Positions 1 to 10,778 of a stretch of DNA of 64,000 nucleotides are shown piece after piece. Source of the stretch: Vigna angularis (Eukaryota; Streptophyta; Magnoliopsida; Fabales; Fabaceae); the NCBI RefSeq assembly GCF_016808095.1, contig NC_068970.1, positions 43,187,630 to 43,251,629 of the forward strand, read 5' to 3'. Numbering within the stretch: position 1 is the first letter of the stretch; every line of letters starts with the position of its first letter. The notes below the pieces were generated by a model, which ran no database searches, was not told the DNA's origin, and saw only the letters and a list, made by a program, of their open reading frames with translations. Made by a program: the position numbers and the translations under genes.

Positions 1-981
1 GGGGGAGACAGGATGTTGAATATTTCTATCATTCAACTGTGGTGCATGTACGATAGTTAATTTTGTCTTCCATATTAGTTTTATTTAGATTCGTAGTTTC
101 TAACAACTTAACTTTGTTGTTTTAGGTACATGGACACAATCGTTGTGGACCAAGGACGGTCTTCCATGTACGGATTTGTTGAACCTCAGACCATTCAACT
201 TTCTGGTAACACACTTCAATGCAAACAACATTATTTGCAAATATGGATGGATGAGTCAAAAAGAGACGTATACCTTGTGCCATACATTGATGGGTAGGTG
301 TTGTTATATGTAAAAGTTCATTAAAGTTTACTTAATTAGTTAACTAAATATTTGTGATTCGTGATAGGTCGCACTGGCAGTTGATGGTCATCATTCCCAA
401 ACAATGTAAAATTATATGGTTTTGTTCGCTGCACAGGAAGATGAAAACTGACTTGAGAACCATGCTTCAAGGGTAAGTGTTTCTACACCCTTACTGACTT
501 TGAATTTGATGTTCACCTTAAAATTTTATGATAAATATAATTATATTAATTTTACTTTGTGTTTTTAATCTAAATAGAGTTATTGGTAAATCTCGAGGTC
601 AACTAGTTCAAATTTTGTATCCAAAGGTTGTAAGTCATTTATAGTTCTAATTCATTTTCTATGTTATTGAATGATCTAAATTCTTGACTATTTAGTTTGT
701 CATTTTAGAGTAACCAGCAGCTAGATTCATGGGAATGTGGCTTCTATGTCATGTGTTGGATTAAGACCATCATTCGAGCTATCATTACAGATGACTGGAA
801 TGAGGTAATGATGCATACCTTGAATACATTACAAATAAAATTCATCTTTAAACATATATGAAACCATAATGAATCTTTCTTCATTTTGCAACGCTTCAAG
901 AGTACATCTCCTATACCAGAGGACACAATTAGGCATATAAGGCAGGAGTGGACAACTTATCTTCTACAAAAATTGAGCTAG
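1..981 (+). CDS. CACTA-transposon Ulp1-like cysteine protease, 3' exons (partial)
   Basis: I read five exons: 1-47, 126-293, 368-472, 578-629 and 709-804, with a last exon at 901-981. All introns are GT-AG with matching phases, and the stop is TAG at 979-981. The predicted peptide has the layout of the C48 (Ulp1/SUMO-protease-like) domain carried by plant CACTA and MULE transposons. It has LNISIIQLW upstream, then HWQLMVI holding the catalytic His, WFCSL where SUMO proteases usually have a D-S-L Asp, and DSWECGFYVMCW holding the catalytic Cys. It ends with a RQEW tail. The 5' part lies outside the window. The Asp position reads Cys, so proteolysis is doubtful, although transposon copies often vary here. 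Its neighbour on the right is the transposon end at 1279. Family assignment is by motif recognition only; the gene could also be from a MULE. Confidence 0.72.
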
Positions 982-1086
982 GATCACTTATATTTCTTGT
1001 TGAACATTAGTTTAGTTTAAGTTTATATTTTTATAGTTTTGGTATTGGATTGTTTTTTACATTAAGTAGAACTTTCTTTATATGAA

Positions 1087-1113
1087 ACACACACACACAG
1101 ATATATATATATC
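1087..1113. repeat. (CA)n/(TA)n microsatellite
   Basis: A short run of CA dinucleotides passes directly into TA dinucleotides downstream of the Ulp1-like gene. Confidence 0.8.
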
Positions 1114-1187
1114 TTATAGTATATTGTTCTGGGATAATTTTTTGTTTTTCAAGTGTGATTTTATTGCAAAAATAAATCAATTTTTTT

Positions 1188-1279
1188 AAAAAAAACACCC
1201 AGTAGATGTCGGTTAATGTACTGCCCGACGTCTATAGACGTCTGTCAATGCACACTCCGACGTCCAATGATTTATAGTG
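1188..1279 (+). mobile_element. CACTA-type transposon 3' terminus
   Basis: A subterminal block with repeated GACGT motifs in both orientations (GATGTCGG, CCGACGTCTATAGACGTCTG, CCGACGTCC) ends in TTTATAGTG. That is the inverse of CACTATAAA, as expected for the right end of a CACTA element. It lies 300 bp after the Ulp1-like stop. A second similar motif (TATAAACGTCCGACAG, 1299-1314) follows, so the exact end may be further right. The left end is outside the window. Confidence 0.55.
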
Positions 1280-1311
1280 AAGAAAACATTTCAGGGCCTA
1301 TAAACGTCCGA

Positions 1312-1846
1312 CAGTAAGATAGAGTAAAGAACCAATCATACCTTTGTACATATTTTTATCAACATATTTACCTTTCTCATCCTTGTCAAGATAGCAGTTG
1401 GTTTCCATAGGTGTGGTTGCTTCTTTCCATTCAATCATCTTGAACTTCTTTAGATGATCAGTGCAGTATTTTGATTGATCTATGAAGATACCAGCTTCTT
1501 CTTATTTGACTTGTAGTACAAGGAAATAATTCAACTCTCCCATCATGGACATTTCAAACTCCTCCTGCATAGTTTTTGAAAATTCCTTGCATAGAAGAGG
1601 ATTAGTAGAACCAAATATTTTGTCATCAACATATATTTGTACAAGTAATAGATCTTTCCCAGAATTTTTGATGAAAAGAGTTGAGTCAACTTTACCCATT
1701 TGGAAATCTTTCTTGATTAGAAAATCACTCAACCTATCATACCAAGATCTTGGAGCCTGTTTGAGTCCATATAGAGCTTTCCTTAGTTTGAATACATGGT
1801 TAGGGAACTCAAAGTCCTGAAAGCCAGGGGGATGTTCTACAAACAC
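1312..1846 (-). pseudogene. Ty1/copia reverse transcriptase fragment
   Basis: The minus strand encodes the palm part of a copia reverse transcriptase: VFVEHPPGF, LRKALYGLKQAPRSWY, VDSTLF, VQIYVDDKIFGS (YVDD catalytic box) and MSMMGELNYFL. Then comes an in-frame TAA at 1502-1504 where the family has a sense codon, and the frame continues to a MIGSLLYL-like segment at about 1315. Both ends are cut: the right end abuts the LTR of element A, which has the opposite orientation, and the left end abuts the CACTA terminus. Integrase and RNase H are absent. It is a relic and not functional. Its sequence differs from the RT of element D further right, so it comes from another copia copy. Confidence 0.85.
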
Positions 1847-1857
1847 TTTGTTGAGAT

Positions 1858-3253
1858 TGTTGATAGGGGGATCATTGGTTTAGTTGAACCCACAATCTTA
1901 GCAATATCTGAGTTTTTGATGATGACAACACATAATTAATAACACATGTGTATTTTTTGTTATATGTTCTATGCTTATATGTTATATGATTATATGAGAA
2001 CATGATTGTGTTGATTGTTGTGTTGGTGATTGCATTTCACTGTGTTATATATGTGATTTTATGCATGAATGCATGACACATGTTTTTGGATGAAAAACCA
2101 CAAGCACTAATGTTGAACTTGAAAATGTGTGGCAAAACAACAGTTTGAAATCAATTACATTATGGGGTGAATCGATTAAAACTCATGTATTTGAACAAAC
2201 TTTTTCAAGTGTGCTATGGGAGTTTTTCAAAGAGAAAAGTTTTCAAAACTTTGCATAACACGGTTGCATAATCGATTGCATGCGATATGTATTCGATTAA
2301 GTTTGTTACTGTTTTGAAATCTGTTAATGCTTGATATAACTGTTACAACGGCTATATTTTTAAATATGTTGACTAAGCATTAAATTCTATTCGACTGCAT
2401 TAATTTTGAATTCAATTAAGTGCTCTTTCTGCTACTATCTGTTATAACTTAATTAGTGTATTCGACTACATCAGTAGCAAAGTCGATTATGTTGCGTCTG
2501 ATACGAGTTCATCTATATATTGACACAAATTTGATTTCTGTAAGAGACTTTGTGATTCTAACATTTTCATATTCTTTTGCAGAAAAGTGCAAAACTTACA
2601 AAAAGAGAAAAAACTCCAAGAAACTAGTTTGACTGTGGTGATCAACTATGTGTGATTTCTTGAAGAGCAAGATTGCTGAGTTTTCAAAGTCTGATCTATT
2701 TTCACATTTAGGTGTCTACTACAAGATCAGGTTCTACAATCTGCTGAAAGTTGGGTTGAGTTCCCTGTTGTGATTACAGGAAGAAGGACGTGCTGCGTTC
2801 CTGACTTTGAGGGTGCCTCCAAGCGGTTGGACTACAAAAGAGGGGATTCTTGCTGCTAGTCTGTTTGTATACTGCCTATATTTTGATTAGAGGGTTAGAG
2901 AGGTGTTTTATATTTTTAATGTGAGGTCTCTATAAAAACCTTGTTGTAAAAACCTTGATCATTATAGTGCATTGACTTCCTGTGGTTGGAAGGACACTAG
3001 ATGTAGGCTTGGCCGAACCAGTATCAAAACTCAGTGTTTAATCTTTCTTATCCCTACTCTGTTACATTTAATCGATTATACTTTTTACGCATTCGATTAA
3101 ATTTCCGCTGCATTGAAAATCCTTTAACTTGGGTTTCAAGAAAAGTATAAAGGCATCTGTTTTGGTGAAAAAGATTTTGAAAGTTTTAAATTTTATACTT
3201 CACCAATTCACCTCCCCTCTTGGTGTGAGAAATTGAGCCATTCTTTTTTAAAA
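1858..3253 (+). repeat. Element A 5' LTR
   Basis: It begins TGTTGATAGGGGG and runs to TTTTTTAAAA next to the primer site. It matches the 3' LTR at 21276-22695 along its length, including the conserved closing segment CCTCTTGGTG...GCCATTCT. The terminal CA appears mutated to AA. The leader-proximal part contains many TCGATTA motifs. The sequence around 2510 (TCTATATATTGACAC) is a plausible TATA region. Confidence 0.8.
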
Positions 3254-3255
3254 AT

Positions 3256-3266
3256 TGGTACCAGAG
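3256..3266 (+). other. Element A primer-binding site
   Basis: TGGTACCAGAG directly follows the LTR and differs by one base from TGGTATCAGAG, the usual plant copia site complementary to initiator methionine tRNA. Confidence 0.75.
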
Positions 3267-3334
3267 TTGGTTTTCATTAAATATTTGAAAAACTAGTCGA
3301 TTACGATTTTCATTCAATAGACTGATCTTGGAAA

Positions 3335-5049
3335 ATGGCTTTCAATTCTCAAACAATTGGTGAAGGTGCATTCAAAAATAGACCACCACTATTTGTTGGA
3401 GAAAACTATGCTTTTTGGAAAATAAGGATGCAAATCTTTCTTCAATCCGTGGATAAAGGAGTTTGGGATGCAACTCTAAATGGTCCATATGTACCCACTC
3501 AAATTGTGAATGGAAAAACTGTTTGGAAAATTTTTTCTGAGTGGACTCAGGATGAAAACCGTAGAGCACAATATGATGTTAAAGCTAGGAATGTAATTTC
3601 TTCTGCGCTAACAATGGATAAATTTTTTAGGATATCACAATGCAAGACTGCCAAGGAAAGGTGGGAGGTTCTTGAGGTCACGCATGAAGGAACAGATGAA
3701 GTGAAAAAGCATGAAAGAACTCTCTTATACAAGAGTAAGAGCTGTTCAGAATGAAAGCTAGTGAGACTATCTATGAAGTACAGAAGAGATTCACACACAT
3801 AATCAATCACATCATGGCTCTCGGGAAAGTGTTTGATAAAGAAGAAATCAACATAAAGATCCTGAAAAGCCTCAATAAAAGCTGGGAACCGAATGTCACT
3901 GCAATATCCGTATCAAGAGACTTGACCTGCATGAACATGGCTACGCTATTTGGAGAACTCAGAGAACATGAATTGGAGCTTCGAAGGCTAAAGGAGGAAG
4001 AAGAAATTGAAGAGAAAAAATCAATTGCTCTAAAGGCCACAAGTAAGAAAGCTACAAAGAACCTTGAACCTGAAACTGAATTAGATGCAAATGTACCAGA
4101 AAAGGAAATGATGAATATGATGGTGAGAAAATTTAACAGATTCATGAAGAATACAAATTCTACAACTAACAATGTAGGTTATTCAAGAGGAGGAAAAAAG
4201 AGTTCAAGAAGCAACGCTGTTCAATGATATGAATTTGGAAAGGATGGTCATATCAAGCCTGACTGTCCAGACTTGAAGAACAAGAAGAAAGAATCCTCCA
4301 AGTATCCTCAGGGTAAGAACAGGAAAAAGAGGAAAGCCTATATTGCATGGGAAGACAGTGGTAAAGATTCTTCCAATGATGAAGATTGTGATCGCGAAGA
4401 AGAGTCAAATCTATGCTTCATGGCTAGCTCGACACAATTTGATGATGACAATGATGGTGACTTTGAAAATGAACCAATAGAAGTAAAGTATCATATGCTA
4501 CTGGATGCATTTCAAGAAGTTCATGAAGAGGCCATGCGACTTCAGTACAAGGTCAATCGATTATTATCCGAGATAAGAGATTATGAATACAGGATTAACA
4601 ATCTTGTGAAGGACAATGAAAAGCTTGAGAAAGATCTTGAAGAAGCTCTCAAATCTACAAAGACAATAGAGACTGATGTACAAATTATTGAGAAAGAGTG
4701 TGATAGTTGTTCTCTACACGTTGAGAAAATTCAGTACTTAACCAGCATATTGGAAAAATTCACCAAAGGTAAAGAAAATCTTGATGTTGTGCTGAGATCA
4801 TCTGGAAGAGCTATCTACGGACAAGGTATTGGTTACAAAGCCAAAAGTAATAGGATAAACTCAAAGAAATTCATTGATAGTAAACCTACTACTAATGCAT
4901 TTTTTTATTGCAATACACTTGGTCATACAGTTAGAAACTTCTATATTAGAAATGTTGGTGTTCCAAGGGGAAAATACAAATGGATTCCCAAGGAACATCA
5001 TCCTGCTACTAACAAGACAGGACCCAAATTCAAATGGGTATCAGCGTAA
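3335..5049 (+). pseudogene. Element A gag polyprotein, copy 1 (broken)
   Basis: It starts MAFNSQTIGEGAF and carries the plant copia gag fold (DUF4219/UBN2 type): RPPLFVGENYAFWKIRMQIF, WEVLEVTHEGTDEVKK, TIYEVQKRFTHI. The first frame breaks at about 3735-3750. The second, starting at 3751, runs to 4227, where a TGA replaces the first Cys of the zinc knuckle (the partner copy reads CYECGKDGHIKPDC). The third, from 4273, holds a charged coiled-coil-rich region and a second degenerate knuckle (FFYCNTLGHTVRNF), ending at 5049. Gag would form the virus-like particle core and bind element RNA. One frameshift and one nonsense change make this copy non-functional. Confidence 0.85.
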
Positions 5050-5598
5050 AAAACGTTTAACTGTTGTACAGGAAAGGAGTAGTAGCTGTTGTGGCAGTAC
5101 TGAAGTCAAGAATGAGCTGACTTGATGATATAAAATTTCTTGAGTATCTACAAGCGGTAACAATCATTTTTACATTGCATCATGCATGTTATATTCTTGA
5201 ATGATTGTTTGATGGTTGATTGTTTGCTGGTTGATTGTTTGAGATTGTTTGCTGTGAAAATCAATTTTACGAATGTTAATCGATTGAATTATATGTATAG
5301 TCGATTATGTTACTGTATGATTGTTTCTGTTTTGTGAAAACCTTTGTTATACAGTAGTCTACTTCGAAAATAATAAAATCGATTTAGTTGTGTTTGTAAT
5401 AATTGAACTTCAAAATTTATTTGAATCGATTAGGAAACTTTTTGGTGCGAAATTAAACATAAACTATTCCCTCCAAAATCAAATTTTGACTTGATTAAAA
5501 ACCTAACACACCGTAGTTCATTCACTAAGTTTTCTCAGCGACATCTGAATCATCACTCTCTTTCACTCGGTGATCAACACTATTATTCATTCTTGCAA
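5050..5598 (+). other. Element A spacer between gag and the extra ORF
   Basis: AT-rich, no coding sequence recognised. It has short repeats of TTGATTGTTTG near 5210-5250 and several TCGATTA motifs. The same spacer follows gag copy 2 at 17983, which shows the two gag modules are duplicates. Confidence 0.6.
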
Positions 5599-5838
5599 AT
5601 GGCTTCTAGTTCTACTCAACGCAAAAGAGTAAAGACAATTGGTCTGAAGAATAAGAAGCTTCCTTCAGAACTTGATGGATGGATTAGTGATGGTGAAGTG
5701 CAATTAAAGTTTCTCGACTGTTGGAAAATGCATAGTCTGGTAACGGATAAGTTTTTAAAACTAAGCTTTTTCAGGAATGAAGGCTTTGAATTCCAGAACT
5801 AGATCAAACGTCAGGGACTAAAGAAATTTGTGGAGATG

Positions 5839-7124
5839 TGATGGACAAATTTGTAAGCACCAAAATATGATGTCACAAACTTGTTTTTCAATCGGCAAGT
5901 ATGACCGAATCGTTCAAGTAATAAACTTGGTAAGACCAAGTATCGTTCTTCCCAAAGGACTCACGGCCTAGTTTAGTTGTGTGGTTTCTTGATTAACTAA
6001 GACTTAAAGACGAAATATTTGAGATCTTATATGCAAAAGACGAAAATTAAATATGTATGCATGAAGTTTGATCAATGGCAAAGACAAAAGATAAACACTT
6101 TCAATGGAATATATGAATGAATATGTTGTTGGGGGTCAATTTCATCTCATCCACTCTCATACATTTTAGGAATTCAACATTCAAATCATCATTGTTAATG
6201 CCACTCTCTAAAGTACCATTCTAGATGGCTTCTCCCTAATCACGAGTTCATACAATTCCTAGCATTCCTAATGATTAGTTCATAAGTGCAGGAGCTTAAT
6301 GACAACCAATATAATATTGGGAGAAATTCCCCGGATCTAGACTTCCCCGTACGTGTCCGTATCGACAAAACCAATAATCATGCATTAGAATGAGTTAAAC
6401 AATGCAAGCATTAAGCAAAGAGGAAAAACCCTAACTAATGATGAAAGAAAGCATAAGTCTTAATTTAAAGATGCAAGCATAAATTCCATATATGAGAGTT
6501 TCAAGAGATTACATTGATTCCCCAACAAACATACAAGGTTTAGTTCACCATATTCATGGTGAACCTAGATGAATTACAATGAAAGTATGAAAGAATAAAC
6601 CCTGAAAAGGTGAAGAGGTAGCCTGAGCATCCAAGATCCTCCTTCAAAGGGGTGGAAGAGAGAGTGTTTTCCTTCGTTCTGCCAAAGATACCTAACCCTA
6701 GGAAACCCTAAAGCTTAAATACCATTCGTAAATTACAAAAAGTCAAGCCCAAGCCCATTAAAGTGCCGCTCAGCGGTGATTGTGCGTCTCGTTTTCTCCC
6801 CTCAGCGGCCATTTTGCCCCTCAGCGGACCTCCCGCAACCTCTTGAGTGCCGCTCAGCGGTAAAATGCCGCTGAGCGGTGCCTTCGGCTTCTCCTTTTTC
6901 ACTCTTTGATTCCTTTTCTGATTCCCTCTCTCTCATTCTTCACTTCTTTCACTAAATTCACCTTAAAACCTGCACAAAAACACTGAAATCAAGCATAAAC
7001 ATGTCCAGCTCTCTTATTTCTGAAAATATGGATAAAAGTATGATTTCAAGCTAGTTTCTAAGTCTAAAGGTTGCTTTTAGTATCAATTTTAAGCATGAAA
7101 ATAACAGTTTTTCAACTGTTATCA
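5839..7124 (-). repeat. Element B 3' LTR
   Basis: 1286 bp, TG...CA ends, near-identical to 13550-14853. It contains the CCGCTCAGCGG palindrome cluster at about 6763-6880 and lacks one 18-bp palindrome unit present in the partner LTR. Confidence 0.9.
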
Positions 7125-8398
7125 CAACCCCAAACTTAGAACTTTGCTTGTCCTCAAGCAAAACAAGATGTAACTCCATCTTCAACCAATTCATATGATG
7201 ATTCACTCCTTCAAAAATCCTCTTTTTCAAGATAAGTAACAACTTCACTCAAACCTATGACCAAGATTTCATTCAAGATGTGCACATGCTTTAGTGTTCA
7301 CAAAGTCATTTAAATTCCAACAAATGTTATTTTTCATGAATGATCAATCAATTAAGCATGGATGTTCATGTGCTTATGGAATATTTCCTCACTAGGTAAA
7401 GTGTTTCACTCAACACACAAGTGTATAAGAGGTAAAGTGTTTCACTCCTTCACTCTAATATCACAATGTCACATGAATCAACTTTGCCTTTCATTTTACC
7501 ACAATCAAAAACATTCACAAGCATGCATCATCACAAGGACTTTTCAATGGCTTATAATGTGGCTGGGCTAACAAGAAAATTGGTTTTTCTGGATCACAAA
7601 ATCCTTGAGTTAAGAGAATCATAACAACACAATCATCTTATTCATTCCCAACTTTCTTTTACCTTTGCATTTGCATTGAGCTTTACTTCTTTTTCTTTTC
7701 TCTTTGCATATTCTTACTTTTTAGCTCTTAGCTCAATGCTTTTCTTTTCATGTTTTCCCAACAACCCCAAACTTGAACATTTAACAATACCATACAAGAT
7801 CTTCTACTTAACTCAAGGTAAAGATTTTCAATCAAAGGTTTTCAGTGTATGTTCAAGGCTAAGGGTTCAAAGGATAGAACACAACGTGTTCTCTTTTAGT
7901 ATGTTAACTTTATGAATTTGGCCAATAAAAAGGGTTCCGACAAATGGCCTTGATCACATGATGCAAAACAAGCAATTGATTCAATCATAGAAAACCTGGG
8001 CAAAATCATTCATGCTTTCAAAGTAATAGCATTCAATCATACCAAAAACTCTGGAGCTCAAAACCTCACATATAAGCTCATTCACATTTGACATACACAT
8101 CCTGCTTAATCTCACAATCACAATCATGATATCATGCATTTGTTCACAAAGCTTGTGAATCACCTGTATAAGCATTTTAATGTGCACATCTATCTCAACA
8201 TCAATCAATCAATAAGCATCATCAAGCAGTACTTATCACACAATCACAGTTAATAGCAATCCATCATAACAAACCAGGTTTTCAATAGAGTACATCAAAC
8301 CTAATCTAAAAACAAAAACAAATAAGTTCAGAAAACTTAAACCGCAAAAGCATAATCATATGATAGCATTCATCAGTAAATGCTATCTCAGCTCCTCA
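7125..8398 (-). other. Element B 3' untranslated region with polypurine tract
   Basis: On the minus strand TAAGTTTGGGGTTG (7125-7138) sits directly before the LTR and is the likely polypurine tract. The remaining 1.2 kb has only short open stretches without recognisable domains. Confidence 0.6.
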
Positions 8399-9634
8399 TC
8401 AGTCTGAGCTGTCCTTTGTATCTTCCTCTTCCTCCTCATTTTCATCATCATCAAATGCATCCTCCTCCTCAGCTTCATCTTCTTCCATATCTCTAGCTGA
8501 AGCTTCAGCTGCTCCAGCTCCTCCTCCATGTACTGGTTCTTCTGGCCAAGCTACTACATTGTGGAATTCATCCATAGTCCACCTGTGGGCTGGAGGTGTA
8601 TCATACATCCCCACTATCATCTCAGCAGTGGCCACCTGCCCTCTGTGAATAGACTGCAACTGAGCACCTATAAGAGACATATACATGTCCCTCATCTGGA
8701 ATGGTTCTGCTTCATGTGTATCAGCAGATGTCTGGCTCTGTGCTGGCCCTCTCTCTCTACGCCCCCGGCGTGGTGGAACTGGCTGAGCTACATCCTCACC
8801 TCCACAGTACTGTCTATAATAAGCCTCATCAATAGATTTTCTTGGCCTCTCAAATGGTGGAACAGAAGTGTCCACCCCAGCTAGCTTGCAAAGGTGAGTG
8901 ATCAAAGAAGGATGTCCTAGCGGTGCTTTGTTGTTCGAGGTGTTAGCACATACACTAATTTCATCAGCTATCACCTGCCCAATATTAACATTCAAATTTC
9001 TGATAGCGTAGTAGATGAATAGTGCCCTGCTGAGAGTAATATCTGACACATGTGAACATGGCTGAATGTTGGCATGAGAAAATGCCATCCAATATTTTGC
9101 AAGAGGATTCAAATCTGTCCTCCTAATGTTAACCACTGAGCCAGATCTATTCCTTTGAAAGTGTCCTCCAGGTATACACAACACTCTCTCCACATCCTCA
9201 AAATCAGCACCTTCCTCCATGCAAAGAGCAAACTGACATTGCTCACCAGCCCACACAGTATCCAGGAAGTTGTTGATAGAATCAGGATCATACCTGATAG
9301 CATGGCCTCTGACATAGCCCAAATAATTCTCAGCTGGATAATCACCAATCTTCTTTGCATTGGCGTAAAATTCCTTCACCACAGCTATGTTGGCAAGTGC
9401 AGGATAAGTGGCTAGCTTTCCCCAATCATTCCCTAACACTTGCTCTCCAAATTGAGGAGCAAAGTTTGGTATCATTCCAACCTTTCTCTCCATCAGAAGT
9501 CTCCTGTCCTGAACCACCCTAAAGTGCTTCTCATGTTTCCTAGAGAGGAACCTGCCAGAATGGGGTTGCTCTGGTTCCTTTTCCTTTCTCTTGGTTGCCA
9601 TGGTTTTCAATCTTTTTCCTGATGAAGATGCCAT
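8399..9634 (-). CDS. Element B extra ORF ('putative plant transposon protein')
   Basis: An uninterrupted ORF of 411 codons from MASSSGKRLKTMATKRK. I chose this start because it matches the MASSS start of the element A homologue, although the frame is open 22 codons further upstream. The middle holds RRLLMERKVGMIPNF, VVKEFYANAKKIGDYPAENYLGYVRGHAIRY-type sequence, ALFIYYAIRNLNVNIGQVIADEI and HPSLITHLCKLAGV. The C-terminus is basic (PPRRGRRERG) and then a long run of Glu/Asp. This is the domain family annotated as plant transposon protein in LTR-element extra ORFs, with unknown biochemical role. The intact frame contrasts with the broken copies in A and D and suggests recent activity. Confidence 0.75.
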   Translation of the reverse strand: MASSSGKRLKTMATKRKEKEPEQPHSGRFLSRKHEKHFRVVQDRRLLMERKVGMIPNFAPQFGEQVLGNDWGKLATYPALANIAVVKEFYANAKKIGDYPAENYLGYVRGHAIRYDPDSINNFLDTVWAGEQCQFALCMEEGADFEDVERVLCIPGGHFQRNRSGSVVNIRRTDLNPLAKYWMAFSHANIQPCSHVSDITLSRALFIYYAIRNLNVNIGQVIADEISVCANTSNNKAPLGHPSLITHLCKLAGVDTSVPPFERPRKSIDEAYYRQYCGGEDVAQPVPPRRGRRERGPAQSQTSADTHEAEPFQMRDMYMSLIGAQLQSIHRGQVATAEMIVGMYDTPPAHRWTMDEFHNVVAWPEEPVHGGGAGAAEASARDMEEDEAEEEDAFDDDENEEEEEDTKDSSD

Positions 9635-10778
9635 TCCTACATTCAAAACACAAACAAAACCACAGAACATGATGTTAATCATTAGTAAAACACAGAACAC
9701 AACTCCTTTCGAAGCTAAACCACCGCTGAGGGCCAGAATTTCCCCTCAGCACCACCAGTGCCACATTCCAACACGCAAAATTTCAGAAAAACCCAATCTG
9801 GCAGAGTGCCGCTCAACGGCAGATTACCCCTCAGCGGTAACTCTGCAGATTTTTGAAAAACCTATTTTAAAGCTGTCCTAACTCCACCCAAATGCAATTT
9901 TCAGTTTTCCAGTTCATTATCATGCAGTTTAATCGGTTCAAACATCAAATATATCATCAAATCATGCATAGAAATCAAAACCCCTAAATATTCATGCTTT
10001 GACAATTACATTCAAATTCAAGAACCCAAGAATGAACAAAATGCATTTTACTTACTTGGGTGGAGATGCTAGATGCAATGAGAATGCTTTCAAGCTAGAA
10101 TGCTCTCTTCCAACCCCAAACTTTGATGGCACACTAGTGAAAAAGTGAGTGGAAGAGAAATTTTTCTTAAGAGGGAAGAGTGAAAAGATGTGGAAAACCT
10201 TGAAAAAGGTATGTAGGAGTGTGTGTGCAGAGAAGAGCCTGAAAGTATGAGCAAATGCGCAGCTTAGGGTTTAAGAATACCCTAATGGGCTCAGGTCCCG
10301 CTAAGGGGAACTAAAGCCCATCTGCGAGAGTACCGCTCAGCGGTAAGTTACCGCTCAGCGGCACTTTCGTGATGTGTTCCTCTCCTTCTTTTCTTAACCT
10401 ACGTGACTTCCCTACATGCCCCTCATGGGTTCCCTGCAATTCAATGTTTAAAAATGCTTATGCAAATCCTAACTAAAATAAACAAACAAAAACAATCAAT
10501 CAACTGGGTTGCCTCTCAGGTAGCGCTTGTTTAACGTCACGAGCCTGGCCCAAAATCCACCAACACCCGTCAGTAGGTGTTTCAAACCTAGTATCCTTCA
10601 GTAGATACTTAACCACCTAGCATCCTTCAGTAGATGCTGGATCCAAAAAAATATATACAAGATAATGACCACAAAGTAAAAAAAATACAAAACCAAAATC
10701 CAAATCAAAAGTTTGCAAATCACTGGGTTGCCTCCCAGCAAGCGCTCTTTTAACGTCATTAGCTTGACCCAATAAAGT
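9635..10778 (-). other. Element B spacer between gag-protease and extra ORF
   Basis: No coding domain recognised. It contains two copies of a motif including GCGCT...GAGAGGCAACCCA or GGGAGGCAACCCA (minus strand), at about 10507-10555 and 10725-10775, typical of Athila-like elements. There is a short triple repeat around CTTCAGTAGAT (10568-10640), and more CCGCTCAGCGG-type palindromes at 9720-9840 and 10330-10365. Confidence 0.5.
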
